A stretch of 17,648 nt of DNA, taken from Vairimorpha ceranae (lineage: Eukaryota > Microsporidia > Nosematidae). Below, one piece after another: positions 1 to 7,343 of the stretch. The notes beneath the pieces are model-generated. The model had not been told where the DNA came from. It made no database searches and was given only the letters and a program-made list of their open reading frames with translations. Position numbers and translations under genes: made by a program. How positions within the stretch are numbered: position 1 is the first letter of the stretch; every line of letters begins with the position of its first letter. Location: positions 1 to 17,648 of the forward strand of contig NW_020169373.1 in the NCBI RefSeq assembly GCF_000988165.1. Direction: 5' to 3'.

Positions 1-308
1 TTTAAATTACTTTTTTTTTAAAAAACATCAAAACCATCATGGCCCTGAGAAAAGTTAAAGAAATTTAAATTCACTTTTCTTAATCCAAAAATATTTAATA
101 ACAGATATTATCATTTTAAGCATATGCTTGTATTTTAAATTTGAGTAAAATGAGACGTCCCATTTAATTGTAAGACTAATTATTTTTTATAAGCGTTTTT
201 AAGTAGCTTATATTATAAAAATAAAATCCTGCAGTAGTTTATTGGAACAAAATAAAACGAATGTAATATTTACAATTCTATAAAACGTGTTTTTTTTTGG
301 GGGGGAAT
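1..308. other. A+T-rich stretch without recognisable gene
   Basis: I see no convincing coding region on either strand. The stretch is A+T-rich with many stops, and it ends in a T-run followed by a G-run (about 291-305) just before the direct repeats at 309. Confidence 0.5.
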
Positions 309-504
309 GTCTTAAGATTTTGACGCACCTCTTAAGACAAAAAAATCCAAAAACCAGATTAGACATATATAAAATAAGATTTAATAAAAAGTATTTGTAA
401 ATTATTTTAATTACTGCGTGTAAACACGAATTATGATTTTAGAATTGTATCTTATTTGATTTTGCACGGAAAAATTTTTTTTAGGTGTCTTAAGATTTTG
501 ACGC
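309..504. repeat. Pair of 18-bp direct repeats, possible Tc1/mariner end
   Basis: The 18-mer GTCTTAAGATTTTGACGC occurs at 309-326 and again, identical, at 487-504. The first copy is also the left arm of a hairpin: GTCTTAAGA (309-317) pairs with TCTTAAGAC (330-338). The second copy runs on into GCACTG followed by TA (507-512). Read on the minus strand this is TA-CAGT followed by GTCAAAA, the usual form of a Tc1/mariner terminal inverted repeat. The copies are direct rather than inverted, so this is at best a remnant of one or two element ends. No transposase lies between them. Confidence 0.55.
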
Positions 505-544
505 GCACTGTATATAAAAAGTTTGAATCTGAATATTTTTTATT

Positions 545-836
545 TTTTAACCCCTTTTTTTAAAAATTTATAAAATTCTTTGTATTTTTATTAAGAATAA
601 GTAGCATCATTTTAAAATTTATTTCTCTAAGCACGAAACGGTGTTTTTGTGCACTTTTATTTAATTTTATACAAGGTGTCTATAGAGTATTTCAATTTAT
701 AATAGAAAAAGTCACTTTGTAAATAAAAATAATAAAATAAGTACATACAAATGGCGTATTAAATCCATTAAAAAGAAAGAGCACACATTATATTTGTAAT
801 CGACCCGTTTTAAACGGGATAGCGCAAGCTAGTAAA
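545..836. repeat. Dispersed repeat, copy A (~290 bp)
   Basis: This stretch matches a second copy at 15061-15165 plus 16135-16340, which is interrupted by a Merlin-like element. A third partial copy lies at 16367-16440. Shared landmarks in order are TTTTTAACCC at the start, TTTATAAAATT, TTATTAAGAA, AAGCAC, TTTTTGTGCA and TTTTAT in the middle, and GCAYACATT, TTGTAAT/TTATAAT and GGCTAGTAAA-like sequence at the end. Copy A has a perfect palindrome, CCCGTTTTAAACGGG (804-818), that is decayed in copy B. It could be a solo LTR or a non-autonomous element; I could not define its termini. Confidence 0.6.
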
Positions 837-871
837 CAAATAAAAAACCAATATAACTTTACATATAAATT

Positions 872-1012
872 TTAATTAAACAATTCATCAACACTCCATT
901 CATCAAATATACTTATTTCATTGTCAGTAAACTCTAGAACAGTCTCTGATCTTTTGACCTTGCTAAAAAGACCAAGTTTAAATTTTTGAAATGCCTTGTT
1001 TTCCTCATTCAT
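872..1012 (-). CDS. Small unrecognised ORF (46 aa), doubtful
   Basis: A 46-residue frame starts at the ATG at 1012 and ends at 872. An in-frame ATG at 1057 would add 15 hydrophobic residues. The protein is mixed-charge and ends in an acidic segment with the residues DEWSVDELFN. I recognise no family. The composition looks more protein-like than the surrounding junk, which is the only reason to list it. No CCC triplet lies just before either start, unlike several neighbouring genes. It may be chance or a gene relic. Confidence 0.2.
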   Translation of the reverse strand: MNEENKAFQKFKLGLFSKVKRSETVLEFTDNEISIFDEWSVDELFN

Positions 1013-1395
1013 GCACTTATGTAAAAAATTATAAAAAAACTTCACCACTGCAAACATAATAGTACAAGATCGAAACTTTAAATACTATAAAAAGGTTCTT
1101 GAGGAATATTGAAGTATAAATAAAAAGGTTAGACATCAAAGATGTATAAGAATCCTTTGTTTGGGTGTGAAGATGGGGTATAAAAAAATATTTTATTTTA
1201 TAAGAATACATTTATTTAAGTAAAGCATAAATTCAATAATTATTTAATAAAGACGAGTTAAACCATCTCCTAGATATTATGAGATCTTTTCAAGTGTTTC
1301 TTTGATTTCTACAACATTTCTTACATCTCATGCCATTTAGTATTTAAATAATTAACAGTCCTATATTTTACTTTAAATTATTTCACATTTTTTTG
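1013..1395. other. Upstream region of rtcB, no gene seen
   Basis: The stretch is A+T-rich with stops in all frames and no recognisable domain. It presumably contains the rtcB promoter. I see no structure beyond A/T runs. Confidence 0.45.
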
Positions 1396-1398
1396 CCC
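1396..1398 (+). promoter_or_regulatory. CCC motif at rtcB start
   Basis: CCC lies 3-5 bases before the ATG at 1401 (GCCCTAATG). A CCC-like or GGG-like motif just upstream of the start codon is known in microsporidia. The same arrangement is seen here before three other genes, and it supports the chosen start. Confidence 0.5.
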
Positions 1399-1400
1399 TA

Positions 1401-2795
1401 ATGATTAACATTTCAGATCTTAATATTACAATTTCTAAAGATTATGCAAATAACATGAATACAGATTGTATTATTTATGCCAGTACATCACTACAAGATA
1501 CAATAATAAATGACAATAATCTTATTACTCAACTTACTGATATTACTAAATTACCAAGTGTATCAAAGAGTGTAATTGGATTACCAGATCTACATACTGG
1601 TTATGTTTTTCCTATTGGATCTGTTACATGTTTTGATTTGAATGATAATCCTATTATTTTACCGGGTGGTGTTGGATATGACATTAATTGTGGTGTAAGA
1701 TGCATAAAAACTAATTTAATGTTAGAAGATCTAAAAGATTTAGATAAAATATTAGAAGAAATAGATTGTAGTCCTACAGAAATATCATTAGAAGATCTTA
1801 ATGGTGTATTAGATTGTGGATTAGAATATTTAGTAAAGAAACAATTTATAACACCTGACAATTTAGAATTTACAGAATCAAATGGTAATTACAAAGGTTG
1901 TAGTAGAAAGATTAGTCAGAAAAGTAAAGGGAAGGGAGTAAATCAATTTGGATCTCTTGGTAGTGGAAATCATTACTTAGAAATAGAATATGTAGATAAA
2001 GTATTTGACAGAGAGAGATGTAATATATTAAATCTTAGAGAAAATCAGATTGTTATTTCTATACACAGTGGTAGTAGAGGACTAGGACATTCTGTGTGTA
2101 AAGAAAGTTTAATTAAATTTAATAATGAAGTTAAATTAAAAAATAATGGAGGATTTTTAAAAGATTCAAATATTTCTATTAATGAGTCAGTATATTTACG
2201 TGCCGATAATAAACTGTCTATTGAATACATGAATGCAATGGCAAGTGCATGTAATTATGCATTTGGGAATAGAGCAATGATACAAGAAAAGGTTATTAAA
2301 TCTTTAAAAAGAATATTTCCTTATTTAGAAACAGAATTAATATATGACACTAGTCATAACATAGCTAAAATAGAAACAGATTTAAATTCTTTGGTGATTA
2401 GAAAAGGGGCTAGTAGAATTTTAGAGCCTGGTAATATTGAGTTACCTTACAAATATAAAGAAATAGGACAGCCTGTTCTTGTAGGAGGATCTATGGGTAC
2501 AGCATCATATATTATTTGTGGGGATGATTGTATAAAAACTTATAGAAGTACTTGTCATGGATCTGGTAGAATTATTCCTAGGGGAGAATCTAAGAAGCTT
2601 TTTAAACACGATGAGATTGTAAAAGATTTGCATAAAAGGAATATTAAAATTAAAAGTGGTAGTAAATTAGGAATAGTAGAAGAAGCACCAGAATGTTATA
2701 AGAATATTGATGAAGTAGTGAAATGTAGTGAACTTAATAAGTTAAGTAGGACTGTGTGTAGAGTTAGACCTATTCTGGTAGTTAAGGATATGTAA
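1401..2795 (+). CDS. rtcB: RNA-splicing ligase RtcB (HSPC117 family)
   Basis: RtcB joins RNA ends bearing a 2',3'-cyclic phosphate (or 3'-phosphate) to 5'-OH ends using GTP and Mn2+. In archaea and animals it ligates tRNA exons. The protein has 464 residues, close to the usual ~480-505. All family motifs are present in order: GLPDLHTGYVFPIG (60-73), PGGVGYDINCGVR (88-100), GSLGSGNHYLE (184-194), HSGSRGLGH (222-230), NYAFGNR (285-291), DTSHN (316-320), RKGASR (334-339), GQPVLVGGSMGTASY (356-370) and CHGSGR (385-390). By comparison with the archaeal enzyme, Asp94, Cys97, His191, His222 and His319 are the metal ligands and His386 is the GMP-accepting histidine. No key residue is missing. The ATG at 1401 gives a normal N-terminus and has CCC just upstream. 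No adjacent gene suggests an operon-like partner. It is intact and the best-supported gene here. Confidence 0.96.
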   Translation: MINISDLNITISKDYANNMNTDCIIYASTSLQDTIINDNNLITQLTDITKLPSVSKSVIGLPDLHTGYVFPIGSVTCFDLNDNPIILPGGVGYDINCGVRCIKTNLMLEDLKDLDKILEEIDCSPTEISLEDLNGVLDCGLEYLVKKQFITPDNLEFTESNGNYKGCSRKISQKSKGKGVNQFGSLGSGNHYLEIEYVDKVFDRERCNILNLRENQIVISIHSGSRGLGHSVCKESLIKFNNEVKLKNNGGFLKDSNISINESVYLRADNKLSIEYMNAMASACNYAFGNRAMIQEKVIKSLKRIFPYLETELIYDTSHNIAKIETDLNSLVIRKGASRILEPGNIELPYKYKEIGQPVLVGGSMGTASYIICGDDCIKTYRSTCHGSGRIIPRGESKKLFKHDEIVKDLHKRNIKIKSGSKLGIVEEAPECYKNIDEVVKCSELNKLSRTVCRVRPILVVKDM

Positions 2796-3154
2796 GAAAT
2801 TGGTTTATCATGCAATATAAAATATTGTACTATTTTTTAAGTTATGTAAAATATTGCACTATTTTCTCCTCCCTTTTATTAAGTTATGCAAAACATTAAA
2901 ATATTTTTGTAGGACAGTAAAGATGTAGACATGTCGATCAGCAGTATTGGGTTAATGGCTTTGACATGTCTGTTATGTTAATAATAATTATTAAATAAAC
3001 CCTTATTTATCCCAACATTTTTCTTTTCCCTTTTTTTATACTATGTAAAATATTTAATATTTTTTATTCCATGTAAAATATCTAATATTTTTAAAGTTAT
3101 GTAAAATATTTAATATTTTTTATGCTATTTCAAATATTTTCTCCTCCCTTTTTT
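2796..3154. repeat. Degenerate tandem repeat and duplicated leader between rtcB and next gene
   Basis: There are at least five variants of a unit like TTATGTAAAATATTTAATAT, at about 2815-2855, 2880-2905, 3040-3065, 3068-3092 and 3094-3121. The string TTTTCTCCTCCCTTTT occurs twice, near 2861-2876 and 3137-3152, and the second copy forms the leader of the gene at 3155. Between them (about 2905-3000) is a unique segment containing GACATGTCGATCAGCAG and GGCTTTGACATGTC, so GACATGTC appears twice. No coding region is seen. Confidence 0.6.
3146..3148 (+). promoter_or_regulatory. CCC motif deciding the start at 3155
   Basis: CTCCTCCC followed by six T lies 7-9 bases before the ATG at 3155. This is the same kind of signal as at rtcB. 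It falls inside the coding sequence if the in-frame ATG at 3122 is used, so it argues for the downstream start. Confidence 0.45.
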
Positions 3155-3709
3155 ATGCATAAAAATTTAAATAATTACAAAATCGAACCATCAAAAAAAA
3201 CATGCAAATCAGGACAAATTAACTGTAATGAATTTGTAGAATACATCTCAAAATATCTAAAAAAGGTTGATAAAGACACTTTTTCTGTTCTTACTCCCTC
3301 CAAATATTTACAACCTGATGTATATCACCCTGATCTTTTATATCATTTAATTTTAGGATGTAATGACAGACATGTACCTGAATCTTTAAAAAACACTTCA
3401 AGTAAAATGTTATGTAAACAAATAGAAATTAATAATAAAAGAAAGAAACAAATACTAAATATTATTAAGAAGAAACTTAAACACATTTTGGCATTTGAAA
3501 TGATAAGAGAAATAGATTCTGAGATTGAGAGTATAATGATGCGAAGAAAAAAAGCACTAAAAAAAAAGAAAAAAGATGAAGAAGCAGTACTTTTAAGTGC
3601 ACTTTTAGAAAGGCGTAAATTGATAGAAAATGATTTTAATATTGATGATGTTAGTGATGAATATGAAGAGGGGGAAGATATTGATGTGCCTGGGTTAATA
3701 TTTGAATAG
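3155..3709 (+). CDS. Unrecognised lysine-rich protein (184 aa)
   Basis: I do not recognise a family. The first ~90 residues look folded and contain YLQPDVYHPDLLYHLILG (51-68). Residues 90-155 are a highly charged, probably helical or coiled-coil segment with a lysine cluster (132-140) and LLSALLERRK (146-155). The last 25 residues are acidic (DDVSDEYEEGEDID, 164-177). A lysine-rich helix plus an acidic tail is common in nuclear chromatin or transcription subunits, and a divergent ADA3/SAGA-type subunit is one possibility, but nothing in the sequence proves it. No signal peptide or membrane segment is seen. An in-frame ATG at 3122 would add 11 residues. I prefer 3155 because of the CCC motif and because the extra codons lie in the upstream repeat. 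Confidence 0.75.
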   Translation: MHKNLNNYKIEPSKKTCKSGQINCNEFVEYISKYLKKVDKDTFSVLTPSKYLQPDVYHPDLLYHLILGCNDRHVPESLKNTSSKMLCKQIEINNKRKKQILNIIKKKLKHILAFEMIREIDSEIESIMMRRKKALKKKKKDEEAVLLSALLERRKLIENDFNIDDVSDEYEEGEDIDVPGLIFE

Positions 3710-3734
3710 TCAGTAATTTAATGTTATTTTTTTT

Positions 3735-4035
3735 GTTCAATATTTTTTGTCTAATGCTTCTTGTCGCATATTAATTTTTTTTGTCTAATATTTCCTGTCG
3801 CATGTTTATTTTTGTCGCATGTTTATTTTTATCGCGCGTTTATTATTATCGCATATTAATTTTTATCGCGCGTTTACTTTTTATTACACATTAATTTTTT
3901 ATCGCATGTTAATTTTTTAATGGCTGTTTATTTTTTCTGTTCAATATTTCTTATCACATATTAATTTTTATCGCGGTTTACTATTTATTACACGTTAATT
4001 TTTTATCGCATGTTTATTTGTCCAATATTTTTTTA
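3735..4035. repeat. Degenerate ~17-20-bp tandem repeat (CGCAT array)
   Basis: At least ten variants follow each other of a unit like TTTTTATCGCATGTTAAT. The core varies as CGCATATT, CGCATGTT, CGCGCGTT, CACATATT and ACACGTT. The spacer is T-rich, and some units read TTTTGTCGCATG. The array lies between the 3' ends of the gene ending at 3709 (+) and the gene ending at 4106 (-), so it is a convergent intergenic repeat. No coding frame runs through it. Confidence 0.75.
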
Positions 4036-4105
4036 ATATTTCTTCTTTTTTTTACATTAAATGTAAATTATTATGTTTTATATTAAAATCATATCTCTTG
4101 TTTAT

Positions 4106-4675
4106 TTAATTTACTATTATTCTAAACACTAACATAAACATCATACATAACCCAAATATTCCCAGTATAATAATTACATATACACATACTTTATCTTCTT
4201 TATATTCATAATTTAGAATAATTTTCTTATATTTTTCATTTTGAAATAATTCTCTTTCATTACAAACATAATCAAATATTCTTATAATATTTTTACTAGA
4301 TATTTTCTTTTTATTATTAAAAGATATTTCATCTTTATTAAATAATATTTCTCTTTTATTACACAGTTCTTCTTTATTATTACACAATACATCATTTTTA
4401 TTTAATTTACTCATAAAATAATATACATCTTTTACTTCTTCTCTACTAATAGGATCTTTTAATAAATATACATGTATAGTATTAAACATTATACTATACC
4501 TCATTTCAATTATATCTGTAGCTCTATAAACATATCTAGTAGTATTACAAATTAATATACAAAGAATTAATTTATCATTTTCTATAATATTTTTATAAGA
4601 ATCAAGTGATATTGGATCAAGTGTATGTACATCTATTTCTTTATAAATTTTATTATCTTTCTTTAATAGGATCAT
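4106..4675 (-). CDS. Small tail-anchored protein of unknown function (189 aa)
   Basis: I do not recognise a family. The N-terminal ~90 residues look like a small folded domain with DPISLDSYKNII (20-31) and YLLKDPISREEVKDVYYF (70-87). Next comes a polar segment (95-125) with a loose repeat of about eight residues, NNKEEL / NKREIL / NKDEIS / NNKKKIS. Residues 163-187 form a single hydrophobic stretch ending the protein (VCVYVIIILGIFGLCMMFML and following). With no N-terminal signal, a cytosolic domain anchored by its C-terminus is the likely topology, for example in the ER or another endomembrane. The start at 4675 is the first ATG; the frame is open four codons further but begins there with TTG. 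No CCC motif is seen. Confidence 0.75.
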   Translation of the reverse strand: MILLKKDNKIYKEIDVHTLDPISLDSYKNIIENDKLILCILICNTTRYVYRATDIIEMRYSIMFNTIHVYLLKDPISREEVKDVYYFMSKLNKNDVLCNNKEELCNKREILFNKDEISFNNKKKISSKNIIRIFDYVCNERELFQNEKYKKIILNYEYKEDKVCVYVIIILGIFGLCMMFMLVFRIIVN

Positions 4676-4817
4676 AAAATGAAACAATGTAAATATAAAT
4701 ATATTTTTAATTTATAAAAATATCATCAGAAAATATTTCTTAATTCATGCTGCATTAATTTATATTTTTTAATTTAAAAAAATTGATAATTTAAAGACAT
4801 TTGTATTTAAAACCTTA

Positions 4818-5888
4818 TTATCTTCCTGTTCTGTAAAAATCATCTACCTTTTTTTTATATTCTAGTACCTTATTTTTACAAAATATTTTATATTTATTAA
4901 ATCTTTCTTTGTGATAATCCCTTTCACATTTTAATTTTTCTAATTCTGTTTTGTATTTATTTTCTAATTCTAATATTTCTATATTTTTATTATCAGTTAT
5001 TTCTTTTTTTATAAATTGTACCTCTTTTTCTATTAGAACTAGAAGTTTATTACGGATCTGTAACATAACCTTATGAGATTCTTTAAGTTCATTAAATTCT
5101 TTTTGTATCTCATAAATAATTGTATTAGATGCATTATCTATATCATCACCGGTGTAAATATTATTTAATTTATCATTTTTTATTGTTTTGTAAGGCATGT
5201 CATTTACTTCAAGATGTTTGTTAAAAGTTTGTTTATTTATTACATTGTAATATTCTGTATCTTCTTCAATTAATGAACTTTCTTTATTATTTTTTAATAT
5301 CTCATTAGATACATAATTTCTATTAGTATCTTTATTATTTATTACATTGTAATATTCTTTATTATTATCTTTTAATGTTTCTTTAAATATATTTTTTCTA
5401 TTAGTATCTTTATTGTAATATTTTGTATCTTCTTGAATTAATGAATTTTTTTTATTATCTTTTAATGTTTCTTTAAATATATTTTTTTTATTTGTATCTT
5501 TATTGTAATATTCTTCATTATTATTTTCTAATATTTCTTTTAATACATTTTTCCTATTAGCATCTTTGTTAAGTTTATTCATAAAATTATTGTAAGGTTC
5601 TTTATTAACATCTGTAGATATATACAACTTATCAGAAATATCTTCTGTCCACTTTTTATAAAGATCATTTGTTTTTTTATCTTTTTCATAATCAAAACTT
5701 ATTTTGTATTTTTTTAAAATATCTTGACTGTTCATTGCATTTTCCTTATTTATGCTAAAAATAATTTCTTTATTCTTTGATTTTTTTATAGATTTATTTT
5801 CTATATTAGTTTTATCTTGTAGGAATGTTTTCTTTATTTTAATGTTGTCATCGAAAACTGTATCCATTTCAACATCACTCTCATCCAT
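4818..5888 (-). CDS. Coiled-coil protein with four internal Asn/Lys-rich repeats (356 aa)
   Basis: I do not recognise a family. The N-terminus is acidic (MDESDVEMD). Residues ~107-219 hold four copies of a 22-33-residue unit whose core reads NKDTNRKNIFKETLKDN. Two copies carry an extra SLIQEDTKYY / SLIEEDTEYY segment, so long and short units alternate. Residues ~256-350 are predicted by eye to be a long coiled coil, rich in E, K and L with heptad-like spacing and few helix breakers. The protein ends in DDFYRTGR. No signal peptide or membrane segment is seen. Architecture of this kind is common in spindle-pole, kinetochore or cytoskeletal linker proteins, but this is inference from shape only. 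The ATG at 5888 has a CCC 5-7 bases upstream, supporting the start. The gene at 4675 follows on the same strand after ~140 bp. Confidence 0.85.
   Translation of the reverse strand: MDESDVEMDTVFDDNIKIKKTFLQDKTNIENKSIKKSKNKEIIFSINKENAMNSQDILKKYKISFDYEKDKKTNDLYKKWTEDISDKLYISTDVNKEPYNNFMNKLNKDANRKNVLKEILENNNEEYYNKDTNKKNIFKETLKDNKKNSLIQEDTKYYNKDTNRKNIFKETLKDNNKEYYNVINNKDTNRNYVSNEILKNNKESSLIEEDTEYYNVINKQTFNKHLEVNDMPYKTIKNDKLNNIYTGDDIDNASNTIIYEIQKEFNELKESHKVMLQIRNKLLVLIEKEVQFIKKEITDNKNIEILELENKYKTELEKLKCERDYHKERFNKYKIFCKNKVLEYKKKVDDFYRTGR
5232..5570 (-). repeat. In-gene repeats coding the 22-33-residue units
   Basis: The DNA coding residues 107-219 of the coiled-coil protein is made of near-identical blocks. 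On the plus strand CTTTTAATGTTTCTTTAAAT occurs at about 5368 and 5459. The high nucleotide identity of the two central units suggests recent duplication or homogenisation. Confidence 0.7.
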
Positions 5889-5892
5889 TTAA

Positions 5893-5895
5893 GGG
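5893..5895 (-). promoter_or_regulatory. CCC motif before the coiled-coil gene
   Basis: On the minus strand the sequence reads TTTACCCTTAAATGG, with CCC 5-7 bases before the ATG at 5888. This matches the signal at rtcB and supports the start. Confidence 0.45.
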
Positions 5896-6592
5896 TAAAA
5901 ATAGAGTTATGTGTAAAATAAGATAAACTTAATGTTTATAGAAGATTGTACAGTTAATAGATGTTTTATATATAATTATTAAAGTGTAGGAAGGTTGTTA
6001 ATAAAATATTTAAGAAGATAATGATCTTATAAAAGAATAAAAAATTATTAATTATAAAAGTATGTATTTCTTACTAGTGATTAAATTAAAAGTTTGTATA
6101 AACCATTTCTTTAATGTAATTTTAATTAATAACTTAATTTAAGGTACTAAGGTTATTTATAAAAATACATCTTAATATTCAATAAATTTTTTATATACAA
6201 ACTTGTATTTTTAAATTCATAAAATTGCTAAAAGTAATCTATTTTTTTTATTCTAAGGGTTGTCTTCATCATTTTTTAATTAAAAAAATATAAATTTTTT
6301 AAATTTAATTAAGATGCTTGTTTTACTCTATAATTATTTTATATCATTAAACATTAATTTTTTAAATGATTTATATTTAATAAATTTAAGTAAAACATAA
6401 ATATTCTTTTTTATTAATAGCACCAATACATTTATTTAAAGACCTTATAGAAAATATTTATACAAAAAATTATAAAAACTCTAATCATTAAATTTATGTT
6501 TATATTTTAACTTGTAGAATTATATTGTAAAAGTTAGTTGTTATAATTTTTATTTAATAAAGTTAAATAGATTTATAAAAAACATCAAAAAA
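5896..6592. other. ~700 bp A+T-rich spacer, no gene seen
   Basis: The stretch is almost entirely A and T with short ORFs only. I found no tRNA or snRNA pattern and no clear repeat. It separates the minus-strand coiled-coil gene from the small ORF at 6593 and must include the coiled-coil gene's promoter. Confidence 0.5.
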
Positions 6593-6679
6593 ATGAAGGT
6601 TGAAATGCAGAAAGGGCAAAAGCTACTTGAGAAACTAGCCAATATAGACCCCTTAGAAAATCTTATTATACCCAAATAA
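6593..6679 (+). CDS. Possible 28-residue ORF in a G+C-richer island
   Basis: An ATG-initiated frame codes 28 residues, starting MKVEMQKGQKLLEKLAN and ending LIIPK, then TAA. The segment is clearly richer in G and C than the 700 bp before it, with codons such as AAG, CAG, GGG, CTA, GCC and CCC. The peptide is lysine/leucine-rich and could be an amphipathic helix. I recognise no family. It could be a real microprotein, a piece of a lost gene, or part of a non-coding RNA. Only the compositional contrast and clean frame support it. Confidence 0.25.
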   Translation: MKVEMQKGQKLLEKLANIDPLENLIIPK

Positions 6680-6709
6680 ATTTATTTATAATAACAGTAT
6701 ATAAAATGT

Positions 6710-7024
6710 TTATTGATAATATTTAACATTAAGTGTTGAATCAGAAGTATCTTGTTTTGGCTGATAATAAACCCATGGCTTAGTATCTAAAGGACATACA
6801 TTCTTTGATATAAGCCATCTTGATATGCAATGAGAATGGAAAGCATGATTACATGTACCCCATGAAACACTACATGCTTCTTCATTTAATAGACCATTTT
6901 GACACTCTACACATGAATCCATAATATGATTCCTACATATTGCACATGTCTCCACTTGCATGTCAAGTGACCACAATCCTACTAAATTCCACTTTTTTAA
7001 TTTAATAATTTGTTTATCTTTCAT
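6710..7024 (-). CDS. rbx1: RING-box protein RBX1/ROC1 (cullin-RING ligase subunit)
   Basis: RBX1 is the RING-H2 subunit of cullin-RING (SCF-type) E3 ubiquitin ligases. It binds the cullin C-terminus through its N-terminal strand and recruits the E2. The 104-residue protein has the cullin-binding KKWNLVGLWSLDM strand (10-22) and all zinc ligands of the family: Cys27, Cys30, Cys38, Cys41, Cys51, Cys58, His60, His63, Cys66, Cys77 and the final Asp80 in CPLD. CAICRNHIMDSCVEC (27-41), SWGTCNHAFHSHCISRW (54-70) and VCPLD (76-80) are nearly identical to animal and yeast RBX1. The loop before Cys51 is about two residues shorter than in human, and a ~13-residue tail is added after the usual end. The frame is open to 7120, but that would add a 32-residue Phe-rich stretch unlike the family. 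The ATG at 7024 is directly preceded by CCC and gives the normal N-terminus. Confidence 0.95.
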   Translation of the reverse strand: MKDKQIIKLKKWNLVGLWSLDMQVETCAICRNHIMDSCVECQNGLLNEEACSVSWGTCNHAFHSHCISRWLISKNVCPLDTKPWVYYQPKQDTSDSTLNVKYYQ

Positions 7025-7027
7025 GGG
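7025..7027 (-). promoter_or_regulatory. CCC directly before the rbx1 ATG
   Basis: The minus strand reads TTTTACCCATGAAAG. The CCC touches the start codon and decides for 7024 rather than 7120 as the start. It is the tightest example of the motif in this window. Confidence 0.5.
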
Positions 7028-7343
7028 TAAAATAAAATAGCATAAAATAAAGAAGAAGAAAAATATCAAAATATTTACATAAAATAAAGAAGGAGAAAAA
7101 AATATCAAAATATTTATCAATATTTATGGGTGAATAAAATAGAATAAATTTAAGGGATAATATAAAATAATATGTAACCCATGAAAGATATTGTAGTCTT
7201 TACAAAAATACAAAAAAATACACGTAAATTTATTTAGAGGCATAATTACTAGTATTTTAAAATATTATTTTACAAGGAGTGTATGAATTGTTTACACAAC
7301 ATAAAACAGAAATATTTTTGAGTAAACAAGTAAAATAAATTAA

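Noticed and set aside
1029..1211. 60-residue minus-strand frame
   Set aside because: It is hydrophobic low-complexity text from A/T-rich DNA, with no family and no start signal.
2815..4035. CRISPR array
   Set aside because: The repeats are short, degenerate and contiguous without unique spacers of constant length, and the genome is eukaryotic.
7025..7120. Phe-rich N-terminal extension of rbx1 that looks like a membrane segment
   Set aside because: RBX1 proteins have no membrane anchor, and CCC directly before the ATG at 7024 plus the family's normal N-terminus favour the short form.
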